Positions 1-11,233 of a stretch of 64,000 nt of DNA are shown here, in pieces. The first letter of the stretch is position 1. Each line of letters opens with the position of its first letter. The position numbers and the translations under genes are program-made. Under the pieces are notes generated by a model. The model did no database searches and had not been told where the DNA came from. It worked only from the letters and a program-made list of their open reading frames with translations. The DNA lies in the NCBI GenBank assembly GCA_021029095.1, contig JAJOHG010000009.1:806001-870000 (forward strand), in the 5' to 3' direction. Source of the stretch: Phellopilus nigrolimitatus (taxonomy: Eukaryota; Basidiomycota; Agaricomycetes; Hymenochaetales; Hymenochaetaceae).

Positions 1-2230
1 AGAGCATCGACTCCATGTCATCATGGATTGTGTGACAAAACTCGCCGCATTTGCTAAGGGCGTCGGTGGACATGAACCGCCAAGTCCCCTGAAAGAAAAG
101 AGCGCGTGTATAACTGTAAGAATCTCGTTTTTAGAGTTTTGATGCAGGAAGAGACACTTGCACGTATGTCATGATCCGTCGCTTTTCCGTCGACGGCTGT
201 GCTAGACATCTCCCAATCAATAAGAATGCCTCTTCGGCGCCCAGTCACCGAATCTCTGACGAGAATAATGTTGTTGAGGCTGACATCGCGATGCAACGTA
301 CCGCATATCGTGTGTGCGTCAAGTAAAGCTGTAATAAAGTAAGCGGAAGCGATGAGTAGAGGATTGCTAAATCGTCAACTTGCCTTCAAACGCATCGTGC
401 GTAGCCTCAAACATTTCGCGAGTGCCTTTGAATTCGCATAGCGAGTAGCCGACGGCTTTCAATAGCAACCGGTAATGTATGTATCCTGATACTTTTATTT
501 GGCGACCACCCCTGCACGCCCAGGCAGCGAAAACGAATTCGTTGGTTCGTGTACATTGCGCTGAACAAAAAGAGAGTCAGTCGACGATATCATAAGCGGA
601 AGGTAAGTAAGTTGACCCACGGTTCGTAACAAAGTCCTCAGGTCGGCTACATGGAGGATCAGTCGCATCGCCCTCGGCTTCTTCGGCTTCGTCTTCCACC
701 AAACCTGTAGCTCCTGTCTCTTCGTGTCTGGTTGCATTAAGAATTTCATCTTGATCCATGATTTTCTCGCCTGCTTCAATTCCAGTCTGGTCTTCTCCAA
801 CGCTATCGCTCATCGCGACCAGCTCCTTTTCTACGATCTCCTCCTCAGCAGCTAGCTCCTGGTTCTTGGAGACCTCCTCGCGTGCGTGTTCAATGTCGAT
901 CGGAACATCTCCGTGACAGAATATATCGGATATATTCCTCACGCCGTTGCGATTCAGCCGCTGAAGAATCTTACCCTCCTTCTCCAGTTTCACCGTATCA
1001 ATTCGCCAGACGTCTTTAAGGAACGCCATTTCGAGGGACCCGACATTGACTGCCCAGTAACCGCGTGTCGAACGGCTTGTCACAGATGAAGGCGACATGA
1101 CAGGTCGGGAGACAAGATATTGTCTGGTCCCTGGAAGACCGAGATTGTCTTCACCGACGACGTCCACTTTGGCTACCCTATCCTGCTGGTAGTGCTGGCT
1201 GACAGCTTTCTTAAGTTCCTCTCCAGAGATATTCAGCTGGAGTGCTACATGGGCAGTAATAGCTTCTTCGAAAAGCTTTTCTTCTACCTTCGATGCGACC
1301 GTGACGGTCGGATCGTAGCCTCGCTGGGCGGGATTGGCAAGACCAAACCGCCACAGAAATGTGCAGAAGGCTTTCGGAGTCCGTCGATAATCGAAAGAGT
1401 TGGTGACTATTGCCCCGGCACGGTCCCATCGTACGAGGCGAGCACGGGTACCCGTGATCAAAACGGAAAAGTAGAACATCCGATGCTGTCGAGCGCATAC
1501 TTCCGCGGCATAAGCAACGATGCGTCCGAGACGTCTCTCCACTCTGGCGCGTTCTTGCTTGCTTTTATGTTCGACGAAGAAGTTGTGCTCGGAGCGGGGC
1601 AAATTGGAGTTCCTGGGAGGATCTTGGAATGGATCCCGGTCCTTGCTTTTCTGGACATCGATGAAAAGCTCTGCAAAGCCAAGATGTGCGGGGATCCTTT
1701 GCTTCTTTTCTTGCTTGAGGGCTCTTAGAGAAGTCTCTTCGTACGCACATATTTCAGGCTTCATGGACTCTTTGGGCTGGGCTGAGGTGTCCGCAAATAT
1801 AAGAGAGGGACAGCGCTTTTTGCCGTTTATCGAATTTATCTAGGCAAAGAAGGGTATGTGATTAATAATTATGTGCATCTCAATAGTTATAGTAGCTCAC
1901 CAGTTTGCTATAGATATCCTGCGCATCCTTTGGATTAGTAGGTACGCCATTGAACGCATTTTTGAAGCTAGGCATGGAACGTTTGCCATTGACGCCAAGC
2001 GGTGCAGGCAGGAACGTTTCGAGAAATTCTTGGACTGGCATAGGTCCCACGCACCATTTCCTCATTTCTCTCGCATTGCTCCTCTCACACCTCCCGTCGA
2101 GCCACCTTTTTGAACCCTCTCCCGGCTTAGAAATAGGCGTATCCTTGACTGGAGACCCGGGCGTCTTGGGATATCGAAAGTCTTCAGGAATTTCAGGGCA
2201 CACTGCCTCGTCTGCTTGAGATCGGGGCAT
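1..2230 (-). CDS. FunK1-type fungal protein kinase, copy A (3' end beyond window)
   Basis: Fungal-specific FunK1-family kinase, cut by the left edge. Exons by hand: 1901-2230, 621-1839, 384-560, 162-328 and 1-88 (partial); the first four sum to 1893 nt, a multiple of three. The ATG at 2230 is the first true ATG of the open frame. The N-terminus carries the paralogue-conserved CVGPMPV segment; exon 4 encodes the catalytic HRDVSLNN loop and an IDWE motif in the place of DFG. Two introns (329-383 and 89-161) appear to be GC-AG. In the N-terminal region the positions that read PD, EVK and QIVSY in copies B and C read PE, DVQ and RIVAY here. Substrate unknown. The kinase assignment is strong; the nuclease-like reading is inference. 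Confidence 0.85.
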
Positions 2231-2772
2231 CAATGCTAAAACACAAATCAGGATATGAAAGTGTAGAGCAAGGCGAAGTTGAGATATCTGTAGATGATGT
2301 TAGAGGTGAGAGCGAGAAATCAGCCACAGGCGCGTTCCCAACTTCTTAGCCACATGTGGGAAGCATCACATGATCGCGTACTGAGTGAGTTTAGACGTGA
2401 AAAAATCAACCATCTACACTCAACCACAGATTCTAAGGAAACGGAGACCCTGAGTGTCTTAGAAAACTTGAGGTACGTAGCAAAGACGACCCAATAGCTA
2501 AGACGACGGGGGAAAATAGACAGGTTAAAGGGATTCGGATACATGCACAACCCCGAATTTTGAGTAATGGACTTCAAGGCGTTGGAACGCGCTGCGACAT
2601 CCAGTACAAACAGTTTCAGAACAGAAATGAGATATGTAAATGGTAGTATACAAATTGCAGGATTAAGGTGACGTTCTAAGTACAGTTAGTGAATACAACT
2701 TATGTATGAAAGCAGCCTCCGTCTAAATCCGAATAACATTAAATAATTGCGGCAATACCGCTCCTTTTGTCT
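2231..2772. other. Intergenic gap between FunK1 copies A and B
   Basis: 540 bp holding the 5' flank of copy A and the 3' flank of copy B. No convincing coding region. A CACATG at 2351 and a second CACATG followed by ATCGCG at 2367-2377 look like weakened versions of the paired E-boxes upstream of copies B and C. Confidence 0.5.
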
Positions 2773-5700
2773 TCAGGATCCCCTGCTCGACGTTTTCCTA
2801 AGTCTGGTACTCGCCCTCGTCCCCGAACCGAGTCCAGCTGTGGCATTCTGGCGCGAAATTGCTTTACGCGAAGATGCCCGCTGAGGGACAGACTTGCTGA
2901 GTGTGACAGTACCGACGTCATCACCTTTGGCCTTGCTTGCTAGACGCTTACTGTACCTTTCAGGTGTCGCGCCTCGAACACGTTTCGACCGACTTTGCCT
3001 AGGTTTTTTTCCAACCGGTTCGCCGTGGGCCACAGCTCGGCCTCGCGATGGCTCGTTCTGACGTAGTTCGGTCGCCTCTGAGGCAATTGCTTCGGCCGAA
3101 TCGTCGTAGGTATCGTGAAATTTTCGCTTGCTGGAGGGCCCAGGTTTCGTGATCATAAGCTCCTGCTGAGGATGTTTGGATGATCCTGCAGCATTCTTTC
3201 CCTTCGGACCACCGTGTGCCTTGCTTCTTGCTCGTCTGCTGGAATGTGCCTGCTGCCCAATTGGTGCTTCAAAGACAATTTTCTCGACTGTCACAATGGT
3301 GGACGGAATCGTCGCTTCGTACATGTCGTAGTAAAGCTGCTTCTTATCGATTTTGTGGTTTACCCTATCATTATCAGGAAGCTTCTCCCGGCAAGTGTCG
3401 ATCCAAAGCTGCTTAAATGACTCCGGTGTCCATTTCCCCTCAAATTTGTCGGGTGTCGAAGTCGAAATGGGATAAAGGTAGCTGTAAGCAGTATTGATCC
3501 AGGATTGGACATGCGCATTGTTGAATATGAAGTCTCTGGTAAAGGTCCCCCTCACCATCTGACTAGTTTTCGCGTCGCCACCAACGAGGGCGCCGTTGTT
3601 TCCGATTTCGTACTGGTCAAAGAACCTATGCATCCTGTGACCGAGTAAATCCACTTCGTTATGCGGCAGCCATCGCACGCAGCAGTAAAGGACTACATAG
3701 AGCATCGACTCCATGTCATCCTTGATCAAATGGCGAAAATTGGCTCTAGCATCAAGTGATTCCGCGGACATAAACGCCCAGGTCCCCTGAAAGTCGAATG
3801 TACCATATTAATATATCACATTTTCATTTTTATGCTTAGAAGTTACTTACCGATCTGTTGTAATCACGGGCATCTCCATTCCTGTCGGCGACGGTGGACA
3901 GCGCCCAATCAATAAGGATGCCTCTTCTGCGACCAGTTGCCGGATCTTTGACGAGAATGACGTTATTAAGGCTGATATCGCGATGCAACATGTTACAAAT
4001 TTCATGCGCGTCAGTTAAGGCTGCCAAAAAGCTGTTCAGACACGATAGAAAGACGTAAGGACGGTGACTTACCTTCGAAAGCATCGAGCGTGGCGTCAAA
4101 CAATTCACGAGTGCCTGTGAATTCTTGTAGCGGGTAGCCGACAGCTTTCAACAGCAGTCGATAGTGAATGTGCTTTGTAACTTTTACCATACGGCCGCCA
4201 TTACATGCCCATGGGGAGTGTGCGAATTCATCGGTCCTTGTACATTGAGCTGAGCAGCACATGATTAGTTGACACCGTATTAAAAAGGCGTATTATGTGG
4301 CTCACGGTTCTTAATAAAGTCCTGAGGTTGGTTGTTTGAATGATCAGTGTCGTCTTTGGTTTGTTCGTCCGAACGTCCGGCTTCATCTTCGGCTTGAATC
4401 ACGGAGCTTCGATTTAGATCTGCAACCCTAGCCTCTCCTCCTTCGACTGTGCCGCTAGTCGCATCCTGACATGCATTTGCTGATTTGCCAGGATCCACAA
4501 TTTGACCGCCTAGTTCCATCGCATCTAAATCTTTTATAGCCGTATGCTTCGCGGCATCCTCTTCCATCATGACCGCCTCCTTCTCTGAGGCCTTCTTTGC
4601 AGCCGATTCTCTTTCACGAAACACCTCTTCGCGCACGCGTTCAATGTCGACCGGAACATCCCCATGGCAGAACAGGTCAGATATATGCCTAGCGCCATTC
4701 ACATTTAAACGCTCAAGGATTGTGCCCTCCTTCTCCCTTCCTTTCACATCGATACGCCAGGTATCTTTGAGAAACGCCATTTCCAGGGATCCGACCTTAA
4801 CAGCCCAGTAACCGCGAGTCGAACTGTTTGCCATAGACAAAGGCGACATGACAGGCCGGGATATGAGATATTGTTCAATCATTGGTGAGTTGTGTTCGTC
4901 TTTGTTGACAACGTCCACTTTTACTACCTTCTTCTGCTGGTAGTGCTGTCCGACAGCCTCCTCGAGTTTGTCACCGTCGAGATCCAGTTGTAACGCAACA
5001 TGGGCTGCAATAGTTGTTTTAAAATCTTGTTCGTTTTTTTCCGATGCAACCGAGACCGTCGGATCGTAACCACGTTGCGCAGGATTGGCAAAACCAAACC
5101 TCCACAAGAAGTCGCAAAGCAGTTTCGGATTTTGTCGGTAATTAAAAGATCTAGTGACTACCGCGCCTGCTCGGTCCCATCGTATGAAGCGAGCGTGGTG
5201 GCCATGGATCGAAACAGAGAAGTAGAACATCCGATGTTGCCTTGCGCATGCTTCCGTAGCATAGGATACGATTTGTCCGATGTCTTCCTCCGTCTTTTTT
5301 CGAATCTCTGAGCTCTCGTGTTGGACAAAGAAATTAGTTTCGGAACAGATACCTTCATCGTCTTTATAGAGAGGATCCACAAATGGATCTCGCTCTTCAT
5401 TTTTCTTGACTTCGATGAAAAGCTCCGCATAACCGAAATGTGCGGGAATTTTCTGTTTCTTTCTATCCGAGGTGTAGGGGTTTTCCGTAAGCTCACGCTC
5501 GAGAACATCCAGTGCAGAACTATCATAAGCGCAAATGTCAGGCTTCAAAGCGCCAAGACTTGACAATTCGGACCGGGTTGAGGTATCTACAAAGTTAAGA
5601 GAGGGACAGCGTTTCTTATAGTTGATGGCTGGTATCTGTACAGAAAAGGATGAATGTGGAATTTGGCCGATTTAGTAAACACGATACTCACCAATTTCTC

Positions 5701-6051
5701 GTAGATGGCCTGCTCATCCTTTGGGTCCACGGGTATACGATTGAAAGCTCCTTTGCAGCTAGGCATGACACGAACGCCCTTTCCTTTAGGAGCTGGAGGT
5801 AGAAATTCGTCCAGAAATTCCTCGACTGGCATGGGCCCCACGCACCATCTCTTCATCTCTCTTGCATATCGTATATTGCGACCTTTCGCATCCTTCGGGT
5901 CAAAGCTTCCTTCCGCACTATACTCAGTTCTGGCAAGCGGTGTATTCTTGGCTGCAGACGGGACTGCGTTGAGGACGCGAGGTTTCGGAAGACTTCTAGG
6001 GTTTCTTAGTTCCCGATCGGATGGAGGAATGCAATCGTCGGCATCGTTCAT
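2773..6051 (-). CDS. FunK1-type fungal protein kinase, copy B (complete)
   Basis: Complete five-exon FunK1-family gene: 5692-6051, 4306-5635, 4073-4249, 3851-4020, 2773-3786, summing to 3051 nt (1016 aa). The ATG at 6051 is preferred because the longer open frame begins at GTG. Order along the protein: CVGPMPVEEF segment near residue 80; a PD (about 152), IEVK (about 195) and QIVSY (about 241) set that resembles the PD-(D/E)XK nuclease core; a GYWAVKVGSLEMAFLKD lobe supplying the likely ATP-binding lysine; HRDISLNN (about 635); IDW (about 659). The C-terminal 150 residues are basic and low-complexity, with KKPRQSRSKR-like stretches suggesting nuclear import. Paralogue of copies A and C with the same intron positions. 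Function not known; could be a regulatory or selfish/defence kinase. Confidence 0.9.
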
Positions 6052-6159
6052 TGTGGATGGATGAGATTTAGACAGCACTAAATCGCAAAATCAAGATATG
6101 GCAGTGGAAATCAAGACAGTGTTAATTACTTTAGGACGTGGCTGAAGGGTCAAGAACGT

Positions 6160-6179
6160 CACGTGCAGAGTCACACGTG
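6160..6179 (-). promoter_or_regulatory. Paired CACGTG E-boxes upstream of FunK1 copy B
   Basis: Two CACGTG hexamers at 6160-6165 and 6174-6179, about 110-130 bp upstream of the start codon, followed by ATCGCGTTTCCTTTGT. The same arrangement recurs upstream of copy C. CACGTG is the classical bHLH-factor site; binding here is inferred. Confidence 0.55.
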
Positions 6180-6815
6180 ATCGCGTTTCCTTTGTGGCTG
6201 TCTTCTTTTGTTTTTGGCTCATTATTAAAAAAAGAAAGAAATAAGTTTGTATAGTAGCCACAGCATATATATAGTATAATAACGATCTCTGAGTCTCATA
6301 TACTCATTATTCATTCAATAGTTCGCGGATTGCAAGCTTTTCAAATGATTAGCAGGATTGGTTGCAAACTGCAAACACGCAGTGTCTGATCGGCACATGA
6401 AAAATCCACTTCGAAATTTGGCGCTCCTCCCACAAGTCAAATTTCAAACAGGAGCATGGATTTAAAAATAAATATTCTTCAAAAAACAAAAAAGCGAAGG
6501 CTTTTTGAACATCAAAGGCGATGTGAATGTGTGGCTTTTGGGAAAAGCCGTAAAGAGATGGTTACGAGTCAATCAAAGAGCGCACAGAGGTACATCTTCT
6601 AATCGATGACCAACCTTGCGTAGAGCTACGATCATGTGTGATCGACTATCTACGAGCAAGCCATTAAGGTTATGTAGCAGCGGGTTCCTAACCTCCATTT
6701 TTCCTTTCACTTCGGGGGAATCGGGGACGCGCAGCCATGATGTAGCGATCGGAAAAGACCACACCTAGTATGCACAGACGGAGATACAGCATATGCAACA
6801 ATCTACATCAACTAT
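6180..6815. other. Intergenic gap between FunK1 copy B and allantoinase
   Basis: No gene recognised. The stretch is AT-rich with a TATATATA run near 6266-6274 and short low-complexity tracts; it holds the distal promoter of copy B and the 3' flank of the allantoinase gene. Confidence 0.4.
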
Positions 6816-8475
6816 CTAGATAAGCTTTCCCAGTGGCTGAAGCCCTTCACCGTCGGTGCTCGCGTTCCATGACAGTCGCCCGCGAACAAATGTACTTTCT
6901 ACTTTTCCATAAACTGTCAAGCCCTCATACGGTGAGAGCTTGTTCTTGAAGTAGAGGTTGTCCTTGGCAATCTGGAGAAAGTCGTCATCTATCTTCCACG
7001 ATTTAACAAACTGCCTGGTTACCTTGACTTCCGCCTCTGGGTCCCAGATAATCAAGTCTGCGTCCCACCCGGCCTTGATAGCGCCCTTTCTGTCGTCGAG
7101 TGATGCGTGCCGGGCGGTCAGCTCGCTCGTCCATCTCACGATGTCCGCGATGGTTACGCCGCGCTTCCTGCCTTCTGTCCACAGCAGGCTCAGCCCGAGT
7201 CCGAGCGTGCTGATCCCGCCCCACGCCTTCATGACGTCTCCGTCCTGCAGGCGCTTGAGCTCCGCGACGCACGGGCTGTGGTCCGACACGACGTAGTCGA
7301 TCGTGCCGTCCTGCAGCGCGGCCCACAGCGCATCCCGGTTCGCCGCGTCGCGGATCGGCGGGCAGCACTTGAATTGTGGCTGCGCGTCGGGAATCGCGGA
7401 CGACGCGAGCACGAGGTAGTGGAAGCACGTCTCCACTGTCAACTGCAAGCCAGCGGCCTTCGCGGCGCGGATTGCGGGGAGTGCGGAGGCTGCAGAGAGG
7501 TGCACAATGTGGCACCGCAGGGAGGGGTACTTCTTCATGAGTCCAATTACCATATCAATCGCGTCTGATTCGAGCTCCTGAGGACGAGAGTCGAGGAAGG
7601 TACTGTATAATTTCGGGTCAGCACCTGGTTTTGCTTTAGCATGTGCGTGTTCTGATTCAAGCTCAGCGTGGAAGAGCAGAACTGATGGTGTATCCTGAAA
7701 CCCGATTTAGGATCTGTTAACTGTTTTTTACAGGAAAAAGAGCTTGCCTTGAGCTCTTGCATTGCCTTCTCGACATCGTCCTTTGTTACACAAGGAAACT
7801 CCTAAAACTCTTGGTTAGCATCCATCCTCCTGATTTTTTTAATGATATTATTTTCACCTCGACTCCACTTTCAATCAGAAAGCATTTAAAGCCTTTAACT
7901 CCATCTTTGCTCATCGATTTGAGCTCGTACTGAAATCTGCCGCCATTAAGGAAAATTTCATGCTTAGGAAGACATGATATACTAGCCTCATTTCCTGGTA
8001 TCAAGCCGCCCCAGAACGCCACATCTGTCCAGCACTGGCCTTGAGCAGCCTTGCGCTTTGTGCCCAGGTTTTCTTTTGTCGTTGTAGGTGGGATGGAGTT
8101 GAGGGGCATGTCGACAACCGTAGTTACACCTCCTGCTGCGGCTGCTCGGGTGCCCGTCCAGAACCCCTCCCAGTCAGTACGACCAGGCTCATTGAGGTGA
8201 ACATGAGCACTAATCCGAGCAATCAATGATAATTACTTCTCGAGACTTTTAAAGATGTTTACGAACTCGACAAGTCCGGGCAAAATCCACCTATCGCCGG
8301 CATCGACCCAGTCATCGTCTGCAATCTCTGGGAAGTCTGCTCGGGTAGATCGAGTTTCTTTTACTTCAAGGATTTTTCCTGTCGATTTTTCGACGATAAG
8401 AGTCGCCGGTGCAAGCTTCTGTGAGCCAGTCAGGAGAATATTATCCGAGGTGAAAATAAGGACACCTGACGACAT
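6816..8475 (-). CDS. DAL1: Allantoinase (amidohydrolase superfamily)
   Basis: Hydrolyses allantoin to allantoate in purine-nitrogen use. Exons 8267-8475, 7858-8209, 7748-7801 and 6816-7694 sum to 1494 nt (497 aa), the usual family length. The joined exons give [20 protein letters not shown], the metal-binding HxH motif with the conserved NEPGR of the dihydroorotase/allantoinase group. Further along are [22 protein letters not shown] and SDHSPC, which provide the remaining metal and catalytic residues. The intron between exons 3 and 4 has a GC donor (AAG|GCAAGC) and only this donor keeps frame. Dihydroorotase and hydantoinase are relatives, but the [11 protein letters not shown] segment favours allantoinase. 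No other purine-catabolism gene is adjacent. Confidence 0.9.
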
Positions 8476-8711
8476 CGTGAGCGCTCAAAATATGTAGATC
8501 TGCAATGATCGACGCCACGAGTCTTTCTTATGTACACTAACGCCACCACGTGATCTCCTACCTCCAGATGGAAGTGCTCTAGGGAAAGTCCTCAAATGAC
8601 AGTTTGCGAAGGTAGCACAGAGTCACGAAAATAATTCTTAGAGTATGCTGCGTCTAGAGGTCTAGTGCCAACTACTGTTCCAAAGTACATCCGAGACTAT
8701 GGAATACATCC

Positions 8712-10086
8712 TCACGACTGCGCAGCAAATGCCCTGCCCTTCTCGATGTTCTTCTTGAGCTCAGGCAAGGCGGCATCGAGGAGTTTCTGCTCCCCGGCCG
8801 TAACGGGGCCGACGGGGTGGATCTTTTCAACGCCGTCTTTCTGTAAAGATAAAAAGTACAACACAAAACGGTCAGATCTTGTGACTTCTATACGAAATAG
8901 CGCAAAACGTACGCCGAGTTCGACATTGGACGCGAAGAAGTCAACACCCTTGTCCTTGTAAAGGTCGCTCTTAACGAACGTGGGGGTGATGACACCCTTC
9001 TCGCCATTGAGGCCGCGGAGGAGCGCATTGGTGAACTTGGCACCGGCGTAGGCCATCGAAAGCGTCGCGGAGCCCGCACCGTCCTTCGCCTTCACGACCT
9101 CGTCACCGCCGAACTGAATGCGGTGAACGAGCGCGTCGTACTTCTCGCCAGTGAGTGCCTTTCCGTAGCTGTTCTGGCTGAGTAACGGCACAATCGTCAC
9201 ACCGGAGTGTCCGCCAACAACGGTGATTGGCGCATCTGCGGGCGCAACGCTCGCAGCACCAGAGACGAAACGCGCGGAGCGGACGACGTCGAGCGTGGTC
9301 ACACCGAAGAGGTGGCGCGGGTTAAAGACGCCAGCCTTCTCAAGAACAGACGCGACAATGGGAACGGTAGAGTTGACGGGGTTCGAGATGACGAGGACGT
9401 GCGCGTCAGGAGAAACACGAGCGACGGCTGCAGCAAGGTCGCGGACGATCGAAGCGTTCGTCTGCATATGGCGTCACGTGTTAGTAAAGAACGCTTAGTG
9501 TGAAAGTACGGAAAAGAACGGAACGACCGTGCCCGCTGCGCGTGAGCGTTCATGGAGAAGAACTTACGTTGAAGAGGTCGTCACGGGACATCTAAAGAGC
9601 GATAACAAGGGATAGAATGCATGAGTATATTTAAGAAAATGCGGGTGGATGCTTACACCAGGCTGCAACGTGATAAATCAGTAAGGACGAGTGTACAGTG
9701 CAAAGCAACTTACCTTGCGCGGGACACCTGCGGGAATAACAACGACTTTGACGCCTTCCAGCGCTTCGTCGAGCTTATCGGCAGCATAGCCCTTGACCTA
9801 ACCATCTCCATGTTGTAAGCGAAATTTATCCGTGCCTATAAATCTATGCTCCACGCACCTCACCAGGAGTGTCGACGTGGCTAACGTCGGCGGCAACACC
9901 AGGTGCCAGGCGGATATCGTACAGGCTCAGCGACGACACGAGCGGGTCGAGCTTGAGCAGAAGGGAAAGCGGCTGCCCAATGCCTCCGCTGGCACCGAGA
10001 ACAGCGACCTTCGTATGGCGCGACGCCGTCGTGGAGAAGAGACGGGCATTGCTGTTAAGCGCGCGGGCGGCCTGGCGGGCAAACAT
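8712..10086 (-). CDS. MDH1: Malate dehydrogenase, mitochondrial
   Basis: NAD-dependent interconversion of malate and oxaloacetate in the TCA cycle. Exons 9859-10086, 9714-9797, 9657-9662, 9568-9591, 8913-9461 and 8712-8840 sum to 1020 nt (339 aa). The first about 25 residues ([20 protein letters not shown]) are an Arg/Ser-rich mitochondrial presequence. Then follow the Rossmann motif GASGGIGQP, the [17 protein letters not shown] loop, [12 protein letters not shown], and [14 protein letters not shown] with the catalytic histidine. Exon 3 is only 6 nt (CCTGGT), coding the Pro-Gly of the mobile substrate loop; without it the loop motif is broken. Confidence 0.95.
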
Positions 10087-11233
10087 AATAAACAGAGGGT
10101 CGTCTTCGTCGTCAAGAACGTTGAGGACGGGTTTAAGTGCGTTTGGACGTGTCCACCGGGTTTTAAACGGATTTTCTGTCGACGTAACAAAACTCCCACG
10201 GCTGCTAGTCGGGCCATGTCGGACTTTGAAGTCTTCCTCAAGTCATAACCATCCTTTGATGCGTCGGACGCCATCTCATCTCCCAACCACCACCATCGTC
10301 TGCATTCACATTCACGCTGACTGGAGCATATTCTGACGACGGACACGAAAAAGTCCGTCTTTTGCGATAAAACGGCTTACCACTTCGAATATAACGTGTT
10401 TTCCGCGCAATCCGACGCAATGCACGCGAGCCTCATGCTAGCTCCAAAAGTCCAATCAATCAGCGGCCATGCATCTTGTTCTTAGGATGCCTCGAAATGC
10501 GAAACTAAGAGCGACAAAGTTACGTTCAAGCCGTGCAATGACATACAATTTTTCAGAACGTCTGAGAAAAGAAGAAATACAATTTTTTGAGCAAGAGACG
10601 GACCATCGTTCATAAAGTATGCCAGGGCATGCATCCCGATCTCTCAGAAAAAATAATTTCAACATAGCTCACCAGAGAAAGTGAGAGACTATGTGGCTGG
10701 TGTGGACTTGTAGAGTTCGGGCTTGGTATACCATACATGGCAGATCCGGCACAGAAGGCACTCGTCTTATCCTCTTCTGCATTCTCATTAGCCGATGGAC
10801 GTACCACGAGATCGTTTCATACAGAATGCCAAACGAAGGATATGCTCAGCTGGATTTTTCATCAAGTTGTTCTCGAAGATATCCAGCGTCCAACCCGTAA
10901 TCTTGAACTGTGTAGAGTCTGCCGACTTCGTTCGAAAGCTAGACAGTTCTACTATGTATCATCCAACTCTCTGATGCAGAGGAACGTTCCGAGACAATTT
11001 CAAAGGATCGCAACAGCACATTTACCGGGTCCTATGATGTTCTGCAATATACACCAGATCGCATTTGAGCTGCTCGAAGCTCTGGGTTTTCAGACTAATT
11101 GAAGTCAAAACGGCTCTTAGTTATTTATTTGAAATAAGAAAGATAAACTTTAGACGAGATCTTGACATGATGGCATCACTACAAATGGCGCGAAAAACCT
11201 GATTTGTTCAGAAGTCCAGAAGCTGTATTCACA
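10087..11233. other. Intergenic region between MDH1 and GRC3
   Basis: About 1.1 kb. The only sizeable open frame starting at ATG is 10737-11102 (+), 121 codons, with no recognisable family and no conserved motif. It could be a small unrecognised gene or chance. The part next to 10086 is the MDH1 promoter; no clear TATA box was seen. Confidence 0.3.

Noticed and set aside
7003..7568. Long Arg-rich frames on both strands inside allantoinase
   Set aside because: Overlap the conserved allantoinase exon in other frames; composition is typical of shadows.
10737..11102. 121-codon plus-strand frame as a gene
   Set aside because: No family, no splice or promoter support; kept only as a remark on the intergenic region.
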